DNA of 64,000 nt from Zanthoxylum bungeanum (taxonomy: Eukaryota; Streptophyta; Magnoliopsida; Sapindales; Rutaceae): the NCBI GenBank assembly GCA_019454045.1, contig SKCR01023418.1:124001-188000 (forward strand), given 5' to 3'. Made by a program: the position numbers and the translations under genes. Positions 44,096 to 54,233 of this stretch are shown piece by piece; within the stretch, counting starts at the first letter, position 1; every line of letters begins with the position of its first letter. Under the pieces are notes generated by a model that saw only the letters and a list, made by a program, of their open reading frames with translations, searched no databases and was not told where the DNA came from.

Positions 44096-45330
44096 GTTGA
44101 TTATATAGTTATACTATAGTAATCATTATATTAAATGTACCTGAAATCGTTGATTACATAGTTGGACTATTAGAATCGAGATAAATTGAAAGATTGAGCA
44201 TTTAAAACATAATCTTGGATGAAAATGTATTTAACTGGTTTAATTTTCAGATTGACAATAAAACCTCAGAATAGCCCTGGAACCGAGAAGTTATTTTATT
44301 TGATAAAATGACATCTCATGCCTAAGCCCGGAGTTAAGCAAATAGTAGAGCATGATCTTTGGAAGATTCATGTGATGATAACTTTAGTACTTAATCATTT
44401 GTCCTTGTCATAATGACTTCTTAATTTCGTCATCATAACTAAGGATTAGATCTTTAAACCATGATGTTGAAAGTGAAGGATCTTCAGATGTCTATACTTA
44501 GATCTTAGAAGCATTAATTGCAATAGAAAACTCTTGGAGAGTTAATGGCTATGCTCAAGGATACAAATCCAAAGTTTGCAAAAGGGCAAGAATCGCGAGG
44601 GGCATCTTACTTTGACATCCCAGAATACCAAGGCTTGGCCAAAGGCTTCGGGCTATGTGGAAAAGGGCAAAGGCAAAATCATCACAGTCTTCTAGGAGGA
44701 CAAAGGACATATCCCAAGATGTCTGCCTAAACTGTGGCAAACGGGGTCACTGAAGCGTGACTGCCGTATGGATAAGCCAGACATGAAGGAAGTAAAGAGG
44801 TGCAAGGCTACGGCTTCAACCATAATTTTCATAAACATGTTCACTACTAGTGTTAAAATTAGATTTTAGATACTGGATGTGGTACATATATATGTACTGA
44901 TGTGCAGAATCTACTGATAAGCAGGATACTGACTTCAGATGAGATATATCTACGAGTCAGAAACGGGACGTTAGTCGCTATTTTATCCGTAGAAATCTAA
45001 GTTTAGGAACTACCTTTTGGGTGTGTACTTAAATTAGGAAACTGTTAAAATGTAACTAGTTTGACTAGAAACATTATCTCTATATCGAGTATAACTCGTT
45101 GCGAGCATACCTTTATATTCTAAAACACTAAAGTGTTTTATTTTATAAAGATGATATTGAGATAAGTACATTAGATGTAAATAACAGAATTTATATTTTG
45201 AATATAAATAAATCTCAAACATATAACATGACAAACATATAGCTCAAATTGATTTGATAAGATAAGACTTATATGTGGCAATGTTATCTGTGACACATTA
45301 AACAAGACTCATATTATCTGGGACACATTA
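44096..45330 (+). pseudogene. Copia G: end of leader, gag, protease, start of integrase
   Basis: Leader end with TTGGACTATTAGAATC to about 44200. The gag remnant runs 44200-44830, with the zinc knuckle from 44724 ending in a stop at 44751-44753 through the same one-base loss as in B and H. The protease region is about 44860-44920, with GATACTGGATGTGG. The pre-integrase region goes to about 45315, then the copy is cut and a - strand copia begins. The open stretch 44545-44730 is a gag piece. Confidence 0.75.
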
Positions 45331-46411
45331 AACTGTTAAAAGGTTATTTCCCCCAAGAATTCTACGGAGAATTTTCATGAAAGCCAAGCTTTCACCGATT
45401 GTAATATGGGAATATCATTTCTAAGAAATGACATATCATCATTATTTAGGACAGTCACTTTCAGTGGGCTCCCACTAACCTCCTTATATACACAAGAATC
45501 AGTTTCGTTTTGAATCAAATAATACACCATTATGATTACATCAAAACGATAGTTCCAAGAACCTAATGCTTACTTCAATCCAAACATGGATCGAATAACC
45601 TGCAAACCTTGTTTGCTAGTTTCAGTACGATAAAACCGTCAGGATATTGTAAACATCCTCCAAAAGGTTTCCTTTTCAGGAAAGCGATTTTCCTGTTCAA
45701 TTGTCATATTTCATAAATGAAACATTCAGCTTCAGCAAGCATTATCCAAATGGATTTAACGTGGCAACAGGTGAAAGGTTTCATCGCAATCGACACAATG
45801 TTGATAACGATACCTTTTCGCTATAAGCCCAGCTTTGTACGTTGGTATGTTGCCATCCATGTATGTCTTCCTTGAAGACTTATATAGTACCAATAGACAT
45901 AATGTCTTACGGTACAACAACTAGTATCCAAACATAATTGGTATACATGGAATCTATTTCTGACATCATGGCACTTTGCCATAATAGGGAGTCGATACCT
46001 TGTATCACTTCCTCATACGTAGTCGGTTGGTATTCCCCAAAAGATTGACATCTTTATGAGGTGAGATTAGAAACCCATACCCCAGGTTGTTTTCTGACTC
46101 TCTTCGACTTACGTGGTTCTTGTGTATTCGAAGATTATTGGTATAGTTACATCCTTGATGAACTATTTATGTTCCAATAGGATTCGGTGCCATGAATAAT
46201 ATCACTCTGATTTTAATCGAGTTTTACTATCCTCTCACTTACTACTGTATATCGATATTCCTCTAAGGAAAAACCGCATGGCATGCAACAATTAAAATTG
46301 TTCTCTTGTGAGTTGTATAAGTACTATACTTTGGTTTCCCTAGGATAATCTATAATTAGGCACTTATCTGATTTGGATTCCAGTTTGGTATCAACCAAAC
46401 GTATGCCCAGC
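45331..46411 (-). pseudogene. Copia H RT and integrase C-terminal remnant
   Basis: Read on the - strand from 46411: integrase C-terminal segment, the linker (GAGAGAGTCAGAAAACAACC near 46100), then RT as far as the AATTCTCCGTAGAATTC segment. There it is cut, so the rest of RT, RNase H and the 3' LTR are missing. At 46411 element G2 is inserted, in the segment around GGCATATG, and H resumes at 54229. Confidence 0.75.
46407..46411. other. Target site duplication of G2, left copy
   Basis: CCAGC directly before the LTR. The second copy is at 54229-54233. The rejoined flanks give the integrase sequence seen uninterrupted in A, C and E (GCCCAGCATCCCCAAATC-like). Confidence 0.9.
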
Positions 46412-48395
46412 TGTAGGCACTGAATTTTTACATGTAAGTCTCGATGATGAGTCTCGTATGGAGACACTACCTCTTTGATTGTGAAAGCCGCGGGACATGG
46501 ACGTCGGAAGGGCAATGTTGGAAATTAGCATTTGGTCGGATTTAACTCGCTTGTTTCGCTTCGGGTTCGCTTGTTGGACCTCTATTTTAAAACACACCAA
46601 ACCCATTAAATCACATTCAAAAATAATTAAAACATTTAAAAACACATCTCACAAATTAAATAATTAAAACATTTAAAATACGTGTCACAAATTAAATTAA
46701 AACAAATTAAATTAAACTTAAATTAAATTAAATTAAAATCACAAATTAAAATTAAATCACAAATTAAATTAAATCTCTTTCCTAAAATACATAAATCACT
46801 TCCCAAAATTAAAAGATTTCCTTATCACATTCTAAATTAAAAGATATCCCCAATTAATACACAAATTCTATTCATTCTCTAACAAGGTAAACCTTCTCCT
46901 TTTGCCTATAAAAATAACCCTTCTCCACACATTCAAACCCTGGCTCGCTCACATATCCCTCAAGCACGCCTAAAGCACTCTTTTAAGCCTCCCTTGCACG
47001 CCCCAAAGTTCCCCTTCAAGCCTCCATTGCCGAATCATCAAGCCAAGAATACCCTTCATTGTCGTGCATTATCCTTCACCCTTGCACCATTCACGCCCAA
47101 GCCCTAAACACAACCCTCTTTGCCGCATCTTCAACCTCCTTCACAGCCCCTAAACCACGCCAAAACAGTCCCCTGCACACCCCTAAAAGTCGCACAGAAC
47201 ATCCTCCACACACTGCCCTTCAATTCACGCCCAAACAGTCCCAAAAACACTCACTGCACTGCACATTTACTGCCGCAAATCAGCCCACTGGCCTGATCAT
47301 TTTTGCAGTAATTTTAGCCCTCAAAACAGTCCCCAAAACACCTAAAACTCCACTAAAAACTGCACAAAACCCCCTAAACATCACCAAAAACTGCACCCCT
47401 TTGGCCTCCCAAATCACCCAAAATAATCCACTAATCGACCAAAACAGCGACCTGAAATACAGCAGCAAAACGGCAGTGAAACGGACTTAAAACAGCAGCC
47501 TGAGTATCAAAACAACAAGGAAAAACAATGGTAAACAAATCATAAAAGTATCGGATCATTCGCCCTTCCAAAAATCGACAAAAGAGGTTAGACCTGAGGG
47601 CACCTTTTTACTTCTCTCCTTTATTTTTAGTTTATTTATTTTTGATATATAATTGCATGAGAGTCATTTGAGGCTTGATTTGATTGTTGGATGGACGGGA
47701 CATGTGTTCCCTTTTGTGGTATATCGGATGGAAACCCGGACGTAAATTCCATAGCTGATTCCGAATGGACAGTAGTATGGTCTGCACTCGGGATACAATG
47801 CCACGTACCACTTAAGATACACGTATCTCGTCTCATCCAAATTTGTATTTGAGCATGTCATAGTTCTAGGTTGTTTTTTTATTATTTTAAGCATGATTTA
47901 ATTTAGTTCCGTTATTTATTTTAAAGCATGATTATGTTATTTAAGCATGTTTTTCTTTACTCGTTATGCATGATGTTTAGTTTAGTTTATATTCATGTTT
48001 AAGTAATTATTTGTTTATTTGGTTTGATGGCTCAATATGTTCGATGTGTGATATTGTGTGTTTGTTGTTTAAAGACTTACTTTCAAGCATGCAAACTTAG
48101 ATTAGATTTATTTAGCGGAAGCATATTAGATCTAAGTACCTTTGAACATGATTATGGAGTAGATGCGATTGATTATTGCACAATTTATCATCACAATGAC
48201 ATAAGTAAGGGACCATTCTGAACCAACGGTTTGAGGTCTTCCCTTGCGAGGGGTAAGTGCGGCCTTAAATCTCTGTCCCGGTTCACACCGGGGGGACTCC
48301 ATTATTCTCCGGTTTAGTTCCTGCGGACTACTCTGTACTCTCAACTAGGCCGCGAGCCTAGAACAGCATGCGTCGCCCAAGTTCTGTGTCCTACA
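46412..48395 (+). mobile_element. 5' LTR of G2
   Basis: TGTAGGCACTG to GTGTCCTACA. Contains AAATTAAATTAAAAC-type A/T repeats (about 46640-46860), a TATA box at 46907-46916 and a C-rich region with the frame 47059-47490. That frame is mirrored at 52878-53333 in the 3' LTR but in a different phase of a low-complexity Pro/Thr/Gln-rich stretch. I do not regard it as a gene. Confidence 0.9.
46907..46916 (+). promoter_or_regulatory. TATA box of G2 5' LTR
   Basis: TATAAAAATA, conserved in the 3' LTR (52703-52712) and, as TATAAAAAG, in G1 (1158-1166). Confidence 0.6.
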
Positions 48396-48398
48396 GTC

Positions 48399-48416
48399 TG
48401 GCGACTCCACTGGGGA
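48399..48416 (+). other. Primer binding site of G2
   Basis: TGGCGACTCCACTGGGGA, three bases after the LTR. It begins with TGG, as expected for pairing with a tRNA CCA end, and the following bases fit an acceptor and T stem. It differs from T's TGGCGCCGTTGCCGGGGA. I think a tRNA-Arg-type primer as in Ogre-like elements is possible but cannot confirm it. Confidence 0.7.
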
Positions 48417-49045
48417 TAGAGAATCGGCCCCTAAATCATGTCTTGTGATGTTTATGATTTGTGCTTTAGTTGACCGTGTCTATAGTGGGTTGAAAGGGGT
48501 TAATCAAAGGCTTTGTTAAAGCTAGGTGATGGTTGGGTGTCTTCCTTCATTCACTACCTTTCGAGGAAAAGCTGTGAAGGTAGGTTGATAATCATTACCC
48601 GTAGCTTGTGGTGATAGACTAGTTTGGAGGACTCGTTGTTTATTCCAGTCACCAAGCGATAAGAGCCTAAGAGGCTTGGGTACTTAAGAGAGTCTCGCTC
48701 CACCCTCCCTCTGGGGAATCTACAACGGGAAATCCATTCGACAGTTAATCACACACCATAACTCGTTGGCACGTACCGTAAGGTATAAAAAGGGTACGCT
48801 CACTTGGTCGCTTGAACCCTTGAGTGGGGAGTCCTAGTTGTGGGCAAACCTTCGTCAGCGAGAGCCTTTGTCCGCGCTCCCGTAAACCCACATGTGAACT
48901 ATAGTTGTATATCCTATAGAAGCCACCCCTTTATGCTTTTGATAAACACATGCATATTATATCTCATATATCGCACGCATCTCATGCATACACGCATCAT
49001 GTTAACCCCGTGTCTTAAAAGCCATCATAGATATTCGTTGGGTTA
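48417..49045 (+). other. Leader of G2
   Basis: Non-coding. Contains AAGGTATAAAAAGGGTACGC near 48780 and TCCCTCTGGGGAATC near 48710. No reading frame of note and no similarity to other parts of the window. Confidence 0.5.
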
Positions 49046-49239
49046 GAGAAAAAAAAGAGAGATTTGAAAAAGAGTTTAACAATATGGATAACGAGGAAAA
49101 GGAAATCGGGAAACAGAAAACCTTACGGCGAGGATAGAAAGACCATTAGGGGGCCTTCATAAAAAAACAGAGAAAAAAAATGAAAAGAAAAGGAAAAAAA
49201 AAAGAGGAAAAAAGAGAAAAAATGAGAGAAAAAGAGAGA
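49046..49239 (+). repeat. A/G-rich tract in G2
   Basis: Almost pure purine (GAGAAAAAAAAGAGAG, GAAAAGAAAAGGAAAAA and similar) for about 190 bp, immediately before the block shared with T. A shorter purine tract lies inside that block at 49650-49745. Confidence 0.7.
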
Positions 49240-50023
49240 AAAAATTGTTGTTTGTTTTTAGTCCTTGATAGTTAGACAAAAGTCCGGTGATGAAATTGAT
49301 TGCTTTAGAGTGAAACTTTAGAAACGATAAACCCTTGACGTGCTTTTATTCATTCTTTGAGTGATTGATCTATGTTAGATTCTAAGCACTTGATTATGGT
49401 TCTTAGCGGTGAAAACCTGAGTAGTTAGCAAAGTGACTAGTTGAAGAAATTGTAGGTCGGTGAATGACCGTTTGCTTAGATGTCTATCCTAATTTGCTTA
49501 TGTTATGATGTGTGGTATGGTTGAAAATAAAAGAAAAGTCTCTAAAGTAAAAAATAGACCGCCTATAACCAATAAGCGTGAAGCTACCCATGGGTGAGTA
49601 TTAGGACCACCATGAAGAGAAATGCTACCTTAAAGGGTAGGTGTGTCAACGAATGAAACAAAATGAAAAGAAAAAAAAAGAGAGAAAAGAAAAAAAAAAT
49701 GAATTTCAAAATGAAAAGAAAAATGAGAGACAAAGGAAAAGAAAGAAAACCATACCACATTGAGCACTGAAAAGCAACCGCATACATAATTGAGATATCT
49801 AGGTTGGTTTGACCCATCAATCCCGATTTTTGAAACGAAATCATCAAGTTAGCTTACCTAAGGATTAAGCTGTGAAAGAACCTTTGCACACACACACTTT
49901 GAGACTGGCATAGATCATTTATTCAAAAACTCATATTTGAGTTGCATTGAGTGTTTTGAATGTTCTCTGGTTTCATTACTGGACATTCCTCGAGGACGAT
50001 AATATGTATAACTATTGGGACTA
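49240..50023 (+). other. Conserved non-coding block shared with element T
   Basis: Counterpart of 34584-35345. It starts TTTTTAGTCCTTGATAGTTA and ends AACTATTGGGACTATTT. In T the block lies between the post-pol motifs and the polypurine tract; in G2 it lies between the leader and the tandem repeats. The open frame 49584-49847 on the - strand is not matched in T. Confidence 0.85.
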
Positions 50024-50394
50024 TTTCATATCATGTGATATAGTATAATGATATAGAAGGCCCCACCATGTGGTTCATCTTGACCAACTGCAAACAGTGG
50101 AGAATAGAAAGCTAAACCAAGACTGGGGGCGACCAGTCTACCACATCGTGAATCAGGGACATAACAAGATATTGAGTCATGAGACTAGAGAAAAGACTAA
50201 GCAATCACCTGGAGAGCTGGTGGAAGACCTAACCCAACGGAATAGGAAATTCATTCATTCATGCATGCATGCACGTAACATATTTTGCATTCCTTTTTGT
50301 GTTTGTTTTGTTTTGAATTCACAGGTTTCAAAGAAGAAAAAGAGAAAGCGGCAAAGACAAGCCAACCAGAATCTGCAACATATGAGTAGTAGTT
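50024..50394 (+). other. Unrecognised G2 segment before the tandem repeats
   Basis: An open stretch begins here (50070, GTG; no ATG) and runs into the tandem repeats to 50519. It contains KKKKRKRQRQ and a hydrophobic stretch, but resembles no gag that I know. I see no evidence that it is translated. Confidence 0.35.
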
Positions 50395-51350
50395 TTGGGG
50401 ATGAGTCCCAGGGGCGAGGCCCATATCAGTATCAGTTCTGGGGTGAGGCCCACATCAGTGTTAGTATGGGGGCGAGGCCCACATCAGTTTCAGTTTGGGG
50501 TCGAGGCCCATACCAGTAGTCGTTTAGGGATGAGTCCCAGTGTTGAAGCCCGTATTGTCAGCATCAGTTTCAGGAATGAATCCTAGCGCCGAGGCCCACA
50601 TCAGCATAGTTTTGGAATGAATCCCAGGGCCGAAGCCCACGTCTTCAGAATTTGGAATGAATCCCAAGGCCGAGGCCACGTCGTCAGAATTTGGAATGAA
50701 TCCCAGGACCGAGGCCCACGTCGTCAGAATTTGGAATGAATCCAGGGAATGAATCACAGGGCCGAAGCCCACGTCGTCAGAATTTGGAATGAACCATGGT
50801 CGAGGCCCACGACGTCAGAATTTGGAATGAATCTCAGGGCCGAGGCCCGCGTCGTCAGATTTGGAATGAATCCAGGAATGAATCCTAGGGCCGAGGCATA
50901 CGACGTCAGAATTTGGAATGAATCCAGGGAATGAATCCCAGGGCCGAGGCCTACGACGTCAGAATTTGGAATGAATCGAGGGAATGAATCCCAGGGCCGA
51001 GGCCCACGACGTCCGAATTGGAATGAATCCCAAGGCCGAGGCCCACGATGTCAGAATTTGGAATGAATCCCAAGGCCAAGGCCCACGTCGTCAGAATTTG
51101 GAATGAATCCACGGAATGAATCCCAGGGCTGAAGCCCACATCAGTATCAGTATGGGGGCGAGGCCCATATCAGTATCAGTTTGGGGCGAGGCCCACATCA
51201 GCATCAGTTCGGTGGTGAGGCCCATATTAGCACTAGTATCAGTTTTACCGAATATGGCACTCTGGGGGTGAGGCCCACATTAGCGTCAGTATCAGTCTTG
51301 ATGGGTATGGCACGCTGGGGGTAAGGCCCACATTGGTTCAGTATCAGTTC
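50395..51350 (+). repeat. GGCCGAGGCC tandem array in G2
   Basis: About 23 imperfect units, each centred on GGGCCGAGGCCCAC or a variant such as GGGGCGAGGCCCAC. Units of about 30 bp (with ATCAGTATCAGT) flank a central block (about 50525-51130) whose units are 38-53 bp, built from AATTTGGAATGAATCCCAG, GGCCGAGGCCCACG and TCGTCAG. The longer ones repeat GAATGAATCC once more. GGGCC-GA-GGCCC is self-complementary in most units. Confidence 0.85.
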
Positions 51351-51713
51351 ATCCAGATACGGCACTCCGGGTATGGAGATATTAGATCAGTTTTGCCAGG
51401 TACGGCACTCCGGGTATGGAGATATCACACTGCGACACCCTAGGTACGGGGTTAGTACTCAGACATTTGTGGCTCTCTAGGTACGGAGACGTCACCGCGA
51501 CACCCTAGGTACGGGGTTAGCATTTAGATATTTATGACTCTCTAGGTACAGAGACGTCACCGCGACACCCTAGGTACGGGGTTAGCACGCCAGATACGAC
51601 ATTCAGACCACTACGACACCCTAGGTACGGGGTTAGCACGCCAGGTACGGCATGAAGACTATTGTGGACTACCGTGACACCCTAGGTACGGGGTTTAGCA
51701 CGCCAGATATGGC
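51351..51713 (+). repeat. CCAGGTACGG / CCCTAGGTACGG tandem array in G2
   Basis: Alternating words GCCAGGTACGGCACTCC, GACACCCTAGGTACGGGG and TTAGCACGCCAG with units of about 60-70 bp. It corresponds to 1-470 of G1, where units are more regular (about 45 and 91 bp). Confidence 0.85.
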
Positions 51714-52025
51714 ATGTGGATTATGTGGACTACCGTGGATTATGTGGACTATGGACTACCGTGGATGATGTGGACTATGTGGACTATCGTAGACTACCGT
51801 GGATTATGTGGACTATGTGGACTACAGTGGGTTATGTGGACTACCGTGGATTATGTGGACTACCATGGATTATGCGGACTACCGAGGACTACCATGGACT
51901 ATCGTGAAGTGTTGTGGACTACCGTGGATTACCGTGAAGTGTTGTGGACTACCGTGGACTATGTGGACTACCGTGGATTATGTGGACTATCGAGGACTAC
52001 CGTGGACTATCGTGAAGAATTATGG
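51714..52025 (+). repeat. GTGGACTAC minisatellite in G2
   Basis: About 310 bp made almost only of 9-10-bp words GTGGACTAT, GTGGACTACC, GTGGATTAT and a few GTGAAGTGTT. All three forward frames are partly open because the words avoid stop codons, so the open stretches 51714-52043, 51716-51907 and 51799-52056 are artefacts. It is absent from the corresponding visible part of G1. Confidence 0.9.
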
Positions 52026-52209
52026 ACTACTGCGACGCCCTAGGTACGGGGTTTAGCACCCCAGGAATGGCACACCATCAAATTCAGTTCATAGCAACAG
52101 GCAAACCAGGTGGCAGCTGGCGAACCAGGTAAGTAAAAATGCATTGTACGTACTTTGATAGGATTGTCATTGTCACACACTGCACAAGTCCCATCAAAGT
52201 GGGGGCGAC
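52026..52209 (+). other. 3' end of G2 internal region, with polypurine tract
   Basis: Matches 471-596 of G1. It includes the AGGTGGCAGCTGGCGAACCA segment and ends in AAAGTGGGGGCGAC (52196-52209) before the LTR. Confidence 0.8.
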
Positions 52210-54228
52210 TGTAGGCACTGTATTTTTGCATGTAAGTCTCGATGATGAGTCTCGTATGGAGACACTACCTCTTTGATTGTGAAAGCCGTGGGACATGGAC
52301 GTCGGAAGGCAATGTTAGAAATTAGCATTTGGTCAGATTTAACTCGCTTGTTTCGCTTCAGGTTCGCTTGTTGGACCTCTATTTAAAACATACCAAACCC
52401 ATTAAACCACATTCAAAATAATAAAACATTTAAAAACACATCTCAAAAATTAAATAATTAAAACATTTAAAATACGTGTCGCAAATTAAAATTAAAACAA
52501 ATTAAAATTAAACTTAAATTAAATTAAATTAAATCACAAATTAAAATTAAATCACAAATTAAAATTAAATCTCTTTCCTAAAATACATAAATCACTTCCC
52601 CAAATTAAAAGATTTCCTTATCACATACTAAATTAAAAGATATCCCCAATTAATACACAAATCATATTCCTTCTCTAACAAGGTAAACCCCCTCCATTTG
52701 CCTATAAAAATAACCCTTCTCCACACATTCAAACCTTGGCTAGCTCACATATCCCTCAAGCACGCTTAAAGCACTCTTTTAAGCCTCCCTTGCACGCCCC
52801 AAAGTTCCCCTTCAAGCCTCCATTGCCGAATCATCAAGCCAAGAATACCCTCCATTGCCGTTCACTATCCTTCACACTTGCACCATTCACTCCCAAGCCC
52901 TAAACACAACCCTCTTTGCCGCATCTTCAACCTACTCACAGCCCCTAAACCATGCCAAAACAGTCCCCTACACACCCCTAAAAGTCGCACAGAACAGCCC
53001 CCACACACTGCCCTTCAATTCACGCCCAAACAGTCCCAAAAACACTCACTGCACTGCACCTTTGCTGCCGCAAATCAGCCCACTGACCTGATCGTTTTTG
53101 CAGTAATTTTAGCCCTCAAAACATTCCCCAAAACACCTAAAAATTGCACTAAAAAACTGCACAAAACCCCCCCTAAAAATCACCAAAAACAGCACCCCTT
53201 TGGCCTCCCAAATCACCCAAAACAGTCCACTAATCGACCAAAACAGCGACCTGAAATGCAGCAGCAAAACGGCAGTGAAACGGACTTAAAACAACATCCC
53301 GAGTATCAAACAACAAGGAAAAACATTGAGTAAACAAATCAGAAAAGTATCGGATCATTCGCCCTTCCAACGGACTTGGAACGCGCTTCCAAAAATTGAC
53401 AAAATAGGTTAGACCTGATGGCACCTTTTTTACTTCTCTCCTTTATTTTTAGTTTATTTATTTTTGATATATAATTGCATGAGAGTCATTTGAGGCTTGA
53501 TTTGATTGTTGGATGGACGGGACATGTGTTCCCTTTTGTGGTATATCGGATGGAAACCCGGACGTAAATTCCATAGCCGATTCCGAATGGACGGTAGTAT
53601 GGTCTGCACTCGGGATACAATACCACGTACCACTTAAGATACACGTATCTCGTCTCATCCAAATTTGTATTTGAGCATGTCATAGTTCTAGGTTGTTTAT
53701 TTATTGTTTTAAGCATGATTTAATTTAGTTTCGTTATTTAATTTTAAAGCATGATTATGTTATTTAGGCATGTTGTTTCTTTACTCGTTATGCATGATGT
53801 TTAGTTTAGTTTATATTCTTGTTTAAGTAATTATTTGTTTATGTTGGTTTGATGGCTCAATATGTTCGATGTGTGGCATTGCGTGTTTGTTGTTTAAAGA
53901 CTTACTTTCAAGCATGCAAACTTAGATTAGGATTTATTTAGCGGAAGCATATTAGATCTAAGAACCTTTGAACATGATTATGGAGTAGATGCGATTGATT
54001 TATTGCACAAATTATATCATCACAATGACATAAGTAATGGACCATTCCGAACCCAACGGTATGAGGTCTTCCCTTACGAGGGGTGAGTGCGATCTTAAAT
54101 CTTTATCCCGGTTCACACCGGGTGGCGACTCCATTATTCTCCGGTTTAGTTCCCCGCGGACTACTCTGTACTCCCAACTAGGCCTCGAGCCTAGAATAGC
54201 ATGCGTTACCCAAGTTCTGTGCCCTACA
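52210..54228 (+). mobile_element. 3' LTR of G2
   Basis: Same ends and layout as 46412-48395. The copies differ by scattered substitutions and small indels. TATA box at 52703-52712. Followed by the CCAGC duplication (54229-54233) and the continuation of copia H. Confidence 0.9.
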
Positions 54229-54233
54229 CCAGC

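Larger units (their letters stand above)
46412..54228 (+). mobile_element. Complete non-coding LTR element G2 (7817 bp)
   Basis: LTRs of 1984 and 2019 bp, 5-bp duplication CCAGC, primer site and polypurine tract are all present, but the internal 3.8 kb shows no gag or pol similarity. It fits the class of large retrotransposon derivatives (LARD), which need proteins from other elements. The internal region is made of a leader, an A/G-rich tract, a block shared with element T, and three kinds of tandem repeat. The 3' part of G1 (1-2698) is the same family. Confidence 0.9.

Noticed and set aside
46640..46860. AAATTAAA-rich stretch in the G2 LTR as a possible replication origin or matrix attachment site
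   Set aside because: Only base composition supports it; the 3' LTR has the same low-complexity stretch.
47059..47490. Pro/Thr-rich frame in G2's 5' LTR, with a relative at 52878-53333
   Set aside because: Low-complexity C-rich sequence with few stop codons; phase and ends differ between the two LTRs.
50070..50519. Possible G2 protein with a Lys/Arg-rich stretch
   Set aside because: No ATG at the start, no gag or pol motif, and the C-terminal third is translated tandem repeat.
50395..51350. CRISPR-like direct repeats
   Set aside because: Units are imperfect, spacers are themselves repeated, and the context is a plant LTR element.
51714..52056. Three overlapping repeat-protein-like frames (W-T-D-Y words)
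   Set aside because: The DNA words GTGGACTAC and GTGGATTAT lack stops in any forward frame. There is no start context and no matching frame in G1.
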